Assembly: GCA_028711945.1 (NCBI GenBank)
Contig: JAQTRG010000007.1
Span: forward strand, 1-13,454
Length of the DNA stretch: 13,454 bases
Direction: 5' to 3'
Origin: Minisyncoccota bacterium
GTDB taxonomy: Bacteria > Patescibacteriota > Minisyncoccia > Minisyncoccales > Minisyncoccaceae
The notes below the pieces were generated by a model that was given only the letters and a program-made list of their open reading frames with translations, was not told the DNA's origin and did not search any database. A program made the position numbers and the translations under genes. Below are positions 1-6,945 of the stretch, piece by piece. The stretch's first letter is position 1, and the number at the start of each line of letters is the position of its first letter.

Positions 1-1
1 T

Positions 2-370
2 AAATGGATAAGTATTATGTATGCTGATAATATTACGAAATCAATCAACACGGCAATTGAAGAAACTAATAGGAGAAGAAGTATACAGATTAAATATAAT
101 GAAGATAATGGAATAACTCCTAAGACGATAGAAAAGACTATTAAGAATATTCTAGAGGAGTTTGGACTAGACACTAAAAAGATTAAAGCAAGAAAATACA
201 GCGAAAAGATTTTGGAAATGGATATTAGTGGAGATGCAAGACCAATCAAAGAGATAATAAAAGACAAGAAGCAGAAAATGAAAGAAGCAGCAGATAAGCT
301 TGAGTTTGAATTAGCAACCATATTGAGAGATGAAATATCTTTGTTGGAAAAAGAGATAAAAAAGAAATAA
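2..370 (+). CDS. uvrB: UvrB, excinuclease ABC subunit B (C-terminal part; 5' end outside window)
   Basis: The reading frame is already open at the first bases, so this is the 3' end of a longer gene. The visible part begins at the end of helicase domain 2: IMYADNIT, then the [13 protein letters not shown] segment and NGITPKTI, all typical of UvrB. It ends in a UVR domain ([21 protein letters not shown]), the coiled-coil hairpin that docks onto the matching UVR segment of UvrC. UvrB is the damage-verifying helicase that UvrA loads onto DNA and that then recruits UvrC. The linker between helicase part and UVR domain is short. An internal ATG at 17 lies inside the UvrB motif and is not a start. 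One base separates the stop from the uvrA start, so the two genes are co-transcribed. Confidence 0.93.
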   Translation, partial: KWISIMYADNITKSINTAIEETNRRRSIQIKYNEDNGITPKTIEKTIKNILEEFGLDTKKIKARKYSEKILEMDISGDARPIKEIIKDKKQKMKEAADKLEFELATILRDEISLLEKEIKKK

Positions 371-371
371 T

Positions 372-2921
372 ATGCAAGACAAAATTATTATCAAAGGAGC
401 AAGGGAGCACAATCTGAAAAATGTTTCATTGGAGCTCCCTCGCAATAAAATGGTTGTATTTACTGGTTTGTCTGGATCAGGGAAATCTAGTCTTGCTTTT
501 GATACAATTTTTGCTGAAGGGCAAAGAAGATATATTGAATCATTGTCATCATATGCTAGACAATTTTTAGGAGGGATGCAAAAGCCTGATGTTGATGAAA
601 TAGAAGGATTGTCTCCAGCAATATCAATTAGCCAGAAAGCGCATAGCTCTAATCCTAGATCAACAGTAGCAACGATAACGGAGATATATGATTATTTGAG
701 GGTTTTATTTGCTAGAGTTGGAAAACCATATTGTCCTCATTGCGGAATTAAAATAGACAGGATGTCATCTGATGAGATATTTAAGAAGACAGAAGAGATA
801 TTAAAAAAAGAGAAAAAGGAAGGAACTTTATTAATCCTTTCTCCAGTAGTGAGAGGAAGAAAAGGAGAATATTTCCAAATGCTTCAAGACATATATGAAT
901 CTGGTTTTGCTGAAGTTAGGATTGATGGAAAAATTAAAAGCTTGAAAGAAAAGATTCCTTTAGAAAAGGGGAAGCAGCATACGATAGAGGTTGTTATTGA
1001 TAAGATGTATTTTGTAAAGATTGATGATGAATTAGATTTTAGACTAAATGAAGCTATTGAGATAGCAATAGATATGTCTGATGGTTTGTGTGCAGTTGTT
1101 TTTCCTAATAACGAAGAAAGAGTTTTTAGTACACAATACTCTTGTCCTAAATGTGGATTTAGTTTTCCTGAGATAGAGCCAAGATTATTTAGTTTTAATA
1201 GTCCATATGGCTCTTGCCCTGAGTGCCATGGTTTGGGAACAGAAAGTTTGTTTAGTTCTAATGTCTGCCCAGTTTGCAAAGGAAAAAGATTAAATGATAA
1301 TGCTTTGAGTGTGAAGATTGATGAGAAGAACATTTGGGAGATTACCAATATGACAGTTGAAGAAGCCTTATCATTGTTTATTAAATTAAAAGACAAGCTA
1401 ACTGAAAAAGAAATAGAAATTGCTGAAATAATATTAGTAGAGATAAAAAATAGACTTCAATTTTTAATGGATGTTGGTTTGCACTATATTAGTTTAAATA
1501 GAATGGCAGGAACTCTTTCTGGTGGAGAATCTCAAAGAATTAGATTAGCCTCACAAGTTGGGACAAAGTTAGTTGGCGCTTTGTATGTTTTAGACGAGCC
1601 AACAATCGGGTTGCATCAGAAAGACAATGAGATGCTGGTAAAAACTCTTAGAAATCTATGTGATGTAGGGAATAGTATTATCATTGTTGAACATGATGAA
1701 GATACTATTCTTGCTAGTGATTGGATTGTTGATTTTGGTCCTTTAGCAGGAAAGCATGGAGGGGAAATAATGTTTTCTGGCCCATTAAATGTTCTTTTAA
1801 CAAAAGAGAAAGAAGATTCATTAATTAAACAAATAGGAAGTCCAGCTAAATCTTTGACAGGAAAATATTTAAGAGGTGAAGAAAGAATAGAACTTCCCGA
1901 TTCTAGAAGGGGCGTTTCTAATAACATAGCTAATCTTAAAATTATAGGAGCAGCAGAAAATAATTTAAGAAATCTTAATGTTAATATCCCTCTAGGAAGA
2001 TTGGTTTGCTTGACAGGTGTTTCTGGTTCTGGAAAATCAACTTTAATGAATAATGTAATATATAGATATTTAACAGGAAAGATAAATAGAGTTAAAAGAG
2101 ATATTAAAATAAAAGATGCTAAAGGTTTTGAATATTTAAATAAGGTTATCAGAATAGACCAATCTTCAATCGGAAGGTCTTCTCGTTCTAACCCAGCTAC
2201 ATATACAAAAGTATTTGATGAGATTAGAGAATTATTTGCTATAACTCCTGAGGCAAGAATGAAAGGATTTAAAGCAGGCAGATTTAGTTTTAATAGGCCT
2301 GGAGGAAGGTGTGAGAATTGTGAAGGAAAAGGAAATATTGAAATAGAAATGCACTTTTTGCCTAATGTTGAGATTGTTTGTGATGTTTGCAAAGGAAAAA
2401 GATTTAATAAAGAAACTTTATCTATCCATTACAAAGAAAGGGATATCTCTCAAGTTCTTGATATGACGATTGAGGAAGCAGTTGAGTTCTTTAGAGACAT
2501 TCCAAGCATATATGACAAGCTTAAAGTATTAAATGAAGTTGGTTTAGGATATTTGACCTTGGGCCAGCCAGCCACTACTCTCTCAGGAGGAGAATCTCAA
2601 AGAATTAAGCTAAGCAAAGAATTATCAAAATATGCAACAGGCAAGACAATGTATTTATTAGACGAACCAACAACTGGCTTGCATTACGATGATATTAAAA
2701 AATTATTAATTCTTCTCCAGAAATTAGTTTCTCAGGGAAATACTGTAATGGTTATTGAGCACAATCTTGATTTTATCAAATGTGCAGATTGGGTTATCGA
2801 TTTAGGTCCAGAAGGAGGAAATAAGGGAGGCAAAGTGGTTGGAGAAGGAACTCCTGAGGAATTATCTAAAATGTCTACATGGACAGGCAAGTATTTAAAA
2901 AGAGTATTAAAAAATGGCTAA
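372..2921 (+). CDS. uvrA: UvrA, excinuclease ABC subunit A, lacking the insertion domain
   Basis: UvrA is the dimeric ABC-type ATPase that finds helix-distorting DNA damage and loads UvrB. Two complete ABC modules are visible: Walker A at residues 32-39 (GLSGSGKS) and 549-556 (GVSGSGKS), LSGGESQ signatures at 382-388 and 737-743, and LDEPT Walker B motifs near 407-411 and 763-767. Zinc cysteines are all present: C121/C124 with C299/C302, C258/C261/C282/C285, and C647/C650/C670/C673. The UvrB-binding region (about 125-250, with RIDGK and [10 protein letters not shown]) is kept. At 849 residues the protein is about 90 shorter than the usual 940. The loss lies between CPECHGLG and CPVCKGKRL, where only about ten residues replace an insertion domain of roughly a hundred. 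The start one base after uvrB is supported by the conserved opening [13 protein letters not shown]. Confidence 0.96.
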   Translation: MQDKIIIKGAREHNLKNVSLELPRNKMVVFTGLSGSGKSSLAFDTIFAEGQRRYIESLSSYARQFLGGMQKPDVDEIEGLSPAISISQKAHSSNPRSTVATITEIYDYLRVLFARVGKPYCPHCGIKIDRMSSDEIFKKTEEILKKEKKEGTLLILSPVVRGRKGEYFQMLQDIYESGFAEVRIDGKIKSLKEKIPLEKGKQHTIEVVIDKMYFVKIDDELDFRLNEAIEIAIDMSDGLCAVVFPNNEERVFSTQYSCPKCGFSFPEIEPRLFSFNSPYGSCPECHGLGTESLFSSNVCPVCKGKRLNDNALSVKIDEKNIWEITNMTVEEALSLFIKLKDKLTEKEIEIAEIILVEIKNRLQFLMDVGLHYISLNRMAGTLSGGESQRIRLASQVGTKLVGALYVLDEPTIGLHQKDNEMLVKTLRNLCDVGNSIIIVEHDEDTILASDWIVDFGPLAGKHGGEIMFSGPLNVLLTKEKEDSLIKQIGSPAKSLTGKYLRGEERIELPDSRRGVSNNIANLKIIGAAENNLRNLNVNIPLGRLVCLTGVSGSGKSTLMNNVIYRYLTGKINRVKRDIKIKDAKGFEYLNKVIRIDQSSIGRSSRSNPATYTKVFDEIRELFAITPEARMKGFKAGRFSFNRPGGRCENCEGKGNIEIEMHFLPNVEIVCDVCKGKRFNKETLSIHYKERDISQVLDMTIEEAVEFFRDIPSIYDKLKVLNEVGLGYLTLGQPATTLSGGESQRIKLSKELSKYATGKTMYLLDEPTTGLHYDDIKKLLILLQKLVSQGNTVMVIEHNLDFIKCADWVIDLGPEGGNKGGKVVGEGTPEELSKMSTWTGKYLKRVLKNG

Positions 2922-4113
2922 TCTAGAAAACAAAATTAATAAACTGCCAGATAGCCCAGGAATATATCTCTTTTATAATAAAGATGATGTTATTTTGTAT
3001 ATCGGCAAAGCAACATCATTGAAGAATAGGGTTAGAAGTTATTTGAAACCTAAAACAACTAGGCCGATTGAAATGATGATGGATCAAGTTTGTAATGTTC
3101 GATGGAAAGAAACAGATTCAGTTTTAGAAGCAATTATTTTAGAAGCTAATTATATTAAGAAGTTTAAGCCCAAGTACAATGTCAAAGAAAAAGATGACAA
3201 GAGTTGGAATTATCTGGTTCTTACCAAAGAAGATTTTCCTAAACTGATTGCAGTTAGAGAGAGGAATTTAGAGAAAGAAAAGTATTTATATATGTTTGGT
3301 CCATATGCTCAATTAAAAACAGCAGATATTTTAAAGATTCTGCATTTGCTTTTTAGTGTTTCTAGATGTAGTCCCAACTCAAAAAGGCCTTGTTTTGACT
3401 ATCAATTAGGCCATTGTTTGGGAGTATGCACTAATGAAATTGATAGCAGGGAATACAAAGGAAAAGCAATTATGCCATTGGTAATGTTCCTTAAGGGAAA
3501 GAAAAAAAGACTAATATCTTCTTTAGAGAATAAAATGAAAGAATTTTCAAAACAAGAAAATTACGAAGAAGCAAAAAGATTAAGGAATCAAATATTTTCG
3601 TTAAAAAAGATTAGAGACTTTTCTTTATTAGACAAAAGTTTTATCAATAAGTCTTACGAAGAGAAAAAAGATATTAGAATTGAAGGATATGATATTTCTA
3701 ATTTAGGAAATGAAGCTAAGGTTGGGAGTATGGTTGTTTTTGATAGTAAGGGGGCGATAAAGAGTGAATACAAAAAATTCAAAATAAAAACAGTTAATCA
3801 ACAGAGTGATGTTGACTGTTTGAGGGAGGTGATAGAGAGGAGAATCAAACACAAGGAATGGAAATGGCCTGATATTATTTTAGTTGATGGGGGAAAGCCA
3901 CAATTTAATTTAATTAAGAAAATATTAAAAGAGAATAAATTAAATTCTTTTGTTGTGGGAATTGCTAAGGGAAAAGATAGGAAAAAGAACGAATTCTTTT
4001 TTGACAAAGGAATTAGTATTAATCAAAGTCTTTTGATTAGGGTCAGAGATGAGGCTCACAGGTTCGCAATTGGTTATCAGAGACAATTAAAGAGAAAAAG
4101 CTTAGTTTTTTAA
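2914..4113 (+). CDS. uvrC: UvrC, excinuclease ABC subunit C, short form without the helix-hairpin-helix domain
   Basis: UvrC is the dual endonuclease that cuts 3' and 5' of the lesion held by UvrB. The N-terminal GIY-YIG nuclease is intact (G16-I17-Y18, Y29-I30-G31, catalytic-type R39 and E77). Four cysteines (C152, C160, C168, C172) match the iron-sulfur cluster positions of UvrC. A UVR segment follows (about 205-235, with ENYEEAKRLRNQI), then the RNase H-like second nuclease with D260 (YDIS), D325 (VDGGKPQ) and H382 (DEAHRFA). The protein stops 17 residues after that histidine, at 399 residues against about 600 in E. coli. The tandem helix-hairpin-helix DNA-binding domain is therefore absent, and no trace of it follows in any frame. 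The start overlaps the uvrA stop by 8 bases, indicating translational coupling. Confidence 0.95.
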   Translation: MANLENKINKLPDSPGIYLFYNKDDVILYIGKATSLKNRVRSYLKPKTTRPIEMMMDQVCNVRWKETDSVLEAIILEANYIKKFKPKYNVKEKDDKSWNYLVLTKEDFPKLIAVRERNLEKEKYLYMFGPYAQLKTADILKILHLLFSVSRCSPNSKRPCFDYQLGHCLGVCTNEIDSREYKGKAIMPLVMFLKGKKKRLISSLENKMKEFSKQENYEEAKRLRNQIFSLKKIRDFSLLDKSFINKSYEEKKDIRIEGYDISNLGNEAKVGSMVVFDSKGAIKSEYKKFKIKTVNQQSDVDCLREVIERRIKHKEWKWPDIILVDGGKPQFNLIKKILKENKLNSFVVGIAKGKDRKKNEFFFDKGISINQSLLIRVRDEAHRFAIGYQRQLKRKSLVF

Positions 4114-4118
4114 TAGTC

Positions 4119-4147
4119 TTTACTCGTTTTAATTTTTGTGCGATATT
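4119..4147 (+). promoter_or_regulatory. Predicted promoter of the zinc-finger gene
   Basis: A -35-like TTTACT (4119-4124) is followed 17 bases later by GATATT (4142-4147). TG at 4139-4140 gives an extended -10 (TG-C-GATATT). Transcription would start near 4154, leaving a leader of about 43 bases. Each hexamer matches the consensus at only four positions, so this rests on spacing and the TG element. Confidence 0.35.
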
Positions 4148-4161
4148 GTGGGTACCACAAT
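4145..4161. promoter_or_regulatory. Perfect inverted repeat over the predicted transcription start (possible operator)
   Basis: ATTGTGG (4145-4151) and CCACAAT (4155-4161) are exact reverse complements separated by GTA. The repeat overlaps the predicted -10 end and start site, which is where a repressor would bind. No poly-T follows, so it is not a terminator for uvrC. It could instead form a hairpin at the 5' end of the transcript. Confidence 0.45.
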
Positions 4162-4184
4162 GGTGGCAGTTCGTCACAATTTAT

Positions 4185-4189
4185 GGAGG
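4185..4189 (+). promoter_or_regulatory. Strong Shine-Dalgarno sequence GGAGG
   Basis: GGAGG lies 7 bases before the ATG at 4197, an ideal spacing that fixes this start. It is notable because the other starts in the window have overlapping, very short or leaderless upstream regions with no such motif. Confidence 0.8.
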
Positions 4190-4196
4190 CTGAAAG

Positions 4197-5003
4197 ATGT
4201 TTGGTTTAACTGAAAAAGATATACCTTGTTGTTATAATCTTGGCTTACAATCAAGCAAAGAACCTTGTTTGAAAATAGATATTCATGAGGACTTTATCGA
4301 GTCTATGGAAACAAAAACAGGGTGGGCTAAAATTCATGCAGAAAAATTTAAGAAGAAATACGATTTTCAAAATATTTCTCTAGATTTTTATGGAAATTTC
4401 GGAATAGACGATGCTTTTATTAATAAGGGCAATAGAAATGATTTTATTGAATTTCTTGTGCCAATTCCTTCCATTTCAACAGTTACAAAAATAAAATGTG
4501 ATCGTTGTAATGGTTCAGGAAAAGATCCTTATTCGTGCGATGATAGTCCATGTCTTTCTTGTCGAGGTACTGGTAAAAAGCTTAAAGATAACTGGAAGCC
4601 GATTAGGAAAACAGTTTTAAGCCTTTCTCTTTTTACTGATATAGCCCGCTATGCTTATGGAGAAGCACCAACTTTATCTCGCCGAAAACAGCTTCTTTCC
4701 CTTATCGTTTTCGCTGATACTAATTATTCTATCGGTGGAGATATGTCACCAGCATTTTGTTGGTACCTTGAAAACATTATCGGAAGAAGTAATCTTGAGA
4801 ATGTTCAAGAAGCAATGAGGCATGTGTATTCTCATATCTGGGGAGGAGAAAGAGACAGTATATTTCAAGCATATGTTGAAGAGAATGGCTTTTTAGTGCT
4901 CAATTGTTTGAATGGTGGTATATGTCCTACTAGCTATTCATTCAGAGAGGGCAAGGGAGCAAATTTTCGTCAAATGATATTTCAACTCCTGCAGATATAT
5001 TGA
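4197..5003 (+). CDS. Unknown protein with a DnaJ-type CxxCxGxG zinc finger; 3' end frameshifted
   Basis: I do not recognise a named family. Two CxxCxGxG motifs, CDRCNGSG (101-108) and CLSCRGTG (119-126), form a single DnaJ-like zinc-binding knuckle with C101, C104, C119 and C122. No J domain, signal peptide or membrane segment is visible. The flanking regions look like a soluble alpha/beta protein: an N-terminal part with acidic stretches, and a C-terminal part with SLSLFTDIARYAYG and FCWYLENIIG. The gene is set apart by its own promoter, GGAGG site, palindrome and terminator, and by CGT/CGC/CGA arginine codons where neighbours use AGA/AGG, which suggests acquisition from elsewhere. The 0-frame ends after an atypical tail from about residue 258. 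The -1 frame gives a more natural tail ending at 5056 (286 residues in all). The gene is either frameshifted in expression or damaged by loss of one base. Confidence 0.75.
   Translation: MFGLTEKDIPCCYNLGLQSSKEPCLKIDIHEDFIESMETKTGWAKIHAEKFKKKYDFQNISLDFYGNFGIDDAFINKGNRNDFIEFLVPIPSISTVTKIKCDRCNGSGKDPYSCDDSPCLSCRGTGKKLKDNWKPIRKTVLSLSLFTDIARYAYGEAPTLSRRKQLLSLIVFADTNYSIGGDMSPAFCWYLENIIGRSNLENVQEAMRHVYSHIWGGERDSIFQAYVEENGFLVLNCLNGGICPTSYSFREGKGANFRQMIFQLLQIY
4961..4967 (+). other. A_AAT_TTT heptamer: candidate -1 ribosomal frameshift site
   Basis: In the reading frame of the upstream gene the bases split as A-AAT-TTT, the X-XXY-YYZ pattern that allows tandem -1 slippage. Slipping here changes the tail from ANF-RQM to ANF-SSND. 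Purine-rich GAGAGGG (4945-4951) lies about nine bases upstream, close to the spacing of the stimulatory Shine-Dalgarno-like element in dnaX. No strong stem-loop is evident downstream. A plain one-base deletion in the T run would look the same. Confidence 0.45.
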
Positions 5004-5056
5004 TTCTTCTTTCTGGTTTGTTCACTATCTGTGAGCAAATAAGAATAGAAGCATAA
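4967..5056 (+). other. -1 frame continuation of the zinc-finger gene (29 codons plus stop)
   Basis: Read in the -1 frame, the segment encodes SSNDISTPADILILLSGL followed by FTICEQIRIEA and then TAA. That is an amphipathic helical tail which looks like real protein. The in-frame UGA at 5001-5003 cuts the 0-frame off in the middle of it. The TAA sits directly at the foot of the terminator stem, where the original gene end would be expected. Confidence 0.6.
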
Positions 5057-5078
5057 GAGCCTTAGGGCTTCTTTTTTT
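5055..5078 (+). terminator. Rho-independent terminator after the zinc-finger gene
   Basis: AAGAGCC (5055-5061) pairs with GGCTTCTT (5066-5073, one bulged T) around a short TTAG loop. A run of seven T ends the structure (5072-5078). An outer GAAGC/GCTTC pairing is also possible. It separates the zinc-finger gene from the operon that begins at 5104. Confidence 0.75.
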
Positions 5079-5087
5079 ATTTTTATC

Positions 5088-5096
5088 TGCTACACT
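5088..5096 (+). promoter_or_regulatory. Extended -10 promoter (TG-C-TACACT) for the rlhA-ABC operon
   Basis: TGC (5088-5090) followed by TACACT (5091-5096) matches an extended -10 element. Normal spacing puts the start of transcription at about 5103, one base before the ATG, so the message would be leaderless or nearly so. The -35 position falls in the terminator T-run and has no good hexamer. Confidence 0.5.
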
Positions 5097-5103
5097 CAAA
5101 AAT

Positions 5104-6945
5104 ATGAATACAAAATTAGAGCTTTTGGCTCCAGCTAAGAATTTAAAGGGAGGAATGGCCGCAGTTAATGCTGGGGCTGATGCTGTTTATATCGGTGCTC
5201 CTAAGTTTGGAGCTAGATCTAGCGCAGGAAATTCTTTAGAAGACATAAAGAAGCTTATCGAATACGCTCATGATTTTAGGGTAAGGGTATATATAACAAT
5301 CAATACTATTTTGTATGATAACGAGCTTAAAGAGGCCAGAGATTTGATTTGGGATTTATACAAAATAGGAGCTGATGGCATTATTTTTCAAGATATGGCA
5401 ATTTTAGAAATGGATTTGCCTTCTATTCCTTTAATTGCAAGTACTCAGTGTGATAATTATGATTTGGAAAGGATAAAGTTTTTAGAAAGTATTGGAATTA
5501 AAAGAGTAATTTTAGCAAGAGAGCTTTCTTTAGAACAAGTCAAAGAAATAAGAAAAAATACTAATTTAGAATTAGAAACATTTGTTCATGGTGCCCTGTG
5601 TGCTAGCTTTAGCGGAAGGTGTTATTTAAGCCATTCAATAAACGGAGGAAGTGCTAATCGTGGAGAATGCATACAAGCTTGTCGTTTGAATTATTCTTTG
5701 ATTGATAATAAAGGAAAGACTATTGCAGATAATAAGCCATTATTGTGTTTAAAAGATTTTAATCTATCAAATCATTTAGAAGAATTGATAGATGCGGGAG
5801 TAACTTCATTCAAAATTGAAGGAAGATTAAAAGACGAGGATTATGTTTCTAATGTAGTTGCATATTACAGAAAAAAGATAGACGAGATTATTAAGAACAA
5901 AAAGATTGAAAAAACTTCACAAGGTGACGTATTCTATGGATTTGAGCCAGATGTAGATAAAACATTTAATAGATCATATACAACATATTTTTTAAAAGAA
6001 AGGGAAAAGAATATCTTGTCTCAATCTCCTAAATCAATTGGTAAATTATTGGGAAGAGTTAAGATTGCCTCAAGAAAATCTTTTGTTTTAGATAGAGATG
6101 TTAAGGTTAACAACGGAGATGGTCTTTGTTTTTTTGACAAACAGGGCAATATCCAAGGAAGCAATGTTAATCAAGTCGAAGGAAATGAGATATTTCTTAA
6201 TGATGCAAGAGGATTAAGAATGGGAACTGCAATTTATAGAAACCTTGATACGGGATTCTTGAAAGAAATAGAGAATAATCCTTGCAAAAGATTAATTCCA
6301 TTATCGTTTTTATTCAAGGAAGAAAAAGACGGAGTTTCTTTAAAGGCAACAGACAATGAATATAGTGCAGTTAATATTTTTTTGAAGCAAGAAAATCAAA
6401 AAGCTGATAAAAAAGAAGTTGCTGAAGAAAACATTAAGAATCAATTAAGTAAACTTGGGGGAACGATATTTTATGCCAAAGAAATAAAAGTAGAATGGGC
6501 AGGCCCTATCTTTATGCCGATATCTTTAATTAATGATTTAAGAAGAAGAGCAATTGATGAAATGTACTCAAAAAGAAGAGGGAAATATAATAGGGAAACC
6601 ATGGTATTTAAAAAGAGTGAGGTGCCTTTTATCCAAAAACATCTTTCATATGAATGGAATGTTTCTAATAAGCTATCTCAAGAGTTTTATAAGCGTCATG
6701 GGGTAGAGAGCATTGAGCCAGCGTTTGAGCTTATGAAGAATAACAATGGAAAGAAAGTCATGACAACTAAGCATTGTTTGAGGCATTATTTAGGATATTG
6801 CTTAAGGGAAAAAGATGGTGTAAAATTAAAAGAACCATTATTTCTAATAAGTAATAAAGGACACGGGTTTTCTCTTAAGTTTGACTGCGAAAATTGTCAA
6901 ATGGAAGTATATAAAGATAATAAAAAACAATATGAAAAAAATTAA
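5104..6945 (+). CDS. rlhA: RlhA-type U32 family protein, 23S rRNA C2501 5-hydroxycytidine synthase
   Basis: The 613-residue protein follows E. coli RlhA (YdcP) along its whole length. It has the N-terminal TIM-barrel LLAPAKNLKGGMAAVNAGADAVYIG, then NTILYDNEL, ASTQCD, VILAREL, FVHGALC and the U32 signature segment SGRCYLSHSINGGSANRGEC, followed by QACR. Cysteines C166, C173, C189 and C193 are placed to hold the iron-sulfur cluster of this family. The C-terminal DUF3656-like region ends with HCLRHYLGYC and LKFDCENCQMEV, also as in RlhA. Despite the old label 'peptidase U32' or 'collagenase-like', the characterised member hydroxylates C2501 in the peptidyl-transferase centre, with prephenate metabolism as an input; that role is inferred here from overall similarity. 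A TrhP-like tRNA role is less likely given the length and C-terminal domain. The next gene overlaps its end by 14 bases. Confidence 0.85.
   Translation: MNTKLELLAPAKNLKGGMAAVNAGADAVYIGAPKFGARSSAGNSLEDIKKLIEYAHDFRVRVYITINTILYDNELKEARDLIWDLYKIGADGIIFQDMAILEMDLPSIPLIASTQCDNYDLERIKFLESIGIKRVILARELSLEQVKEIRKNTNLELETFVHGALCASFSGRCYLSHSINGGSANRGECIQACRLNYSLIDNKGKTIADNKPLLCLKDFNLSNHLEELIDAGVTSFKIEGRLKDEDYVSNVVAYYRKKIDEIIKNKKIEKTSQGDVFYGFEPDVDKTFNRSYTTYFLKEREKNILSQSPKSIGKLLGRVKIASRKSFVLDRDVKVNNGDGLCFFDKQGNIQGSNVNQVEGNEIFLNDARGLRMGTAIYRNLDTGFLKEIENNPCKRLIPLSFLFKEEKDGVSLKATDNEYSAVNIFLKQENQKADKKEVAEENIKNQLSKLGGTIFYAKEIKVEWAGPIFMPISLINDLRRRAIDEMYSKRRGKYNRETMVFKKSEVPFIQKHLSYEWNVSNKLSQEFYKRHGVESIEPAFELMKNNNGKKVMTTKHCLRHYLGYCLREKDGVKLKEPLFLISNKGHGFSLKFDCENCQMEVYKDNKKQYEKN

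Noticed and set aside
1616..2392. Long antisense open frame (258 codons) opposite uvrA
   Set aside because: It lies wholly opposite a conserved uvrA segment with both ABC and zinc motifs, has no promoter or ribosome-binding site of its own, and its translation looks like no protein. The same applies to other antisense frames, such as 884-1396 and 12119-12439.
4145..4161. Terminator for the uvr operon
   Set aside because: The inverted repeat is not followed by a T run and sits on the predicted promoter of the next gene. No convincing terminator was found after uvrC.
5001..5003. UGA read as glycine (SR1/Gracilibacteria code) at the end of the zinc-finger gene
   Set aside because: Reading through gives a short hydrophobic string (FFFLVCSLSVSK) ending at UAA, which does not look like a natural tail, whereas the -1 frame does. 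No other gene in the window has an internal UGA.
6881..6931. Longer start for the adaptor gene at 6881
   Set aside because: The extra 17 codons lie fully inside the conserved rlhA C-terminus and would put a stretch of residues before an otherwise normal membrane anchor. The ATG at 6932 gives a standard short basic N-terminus.
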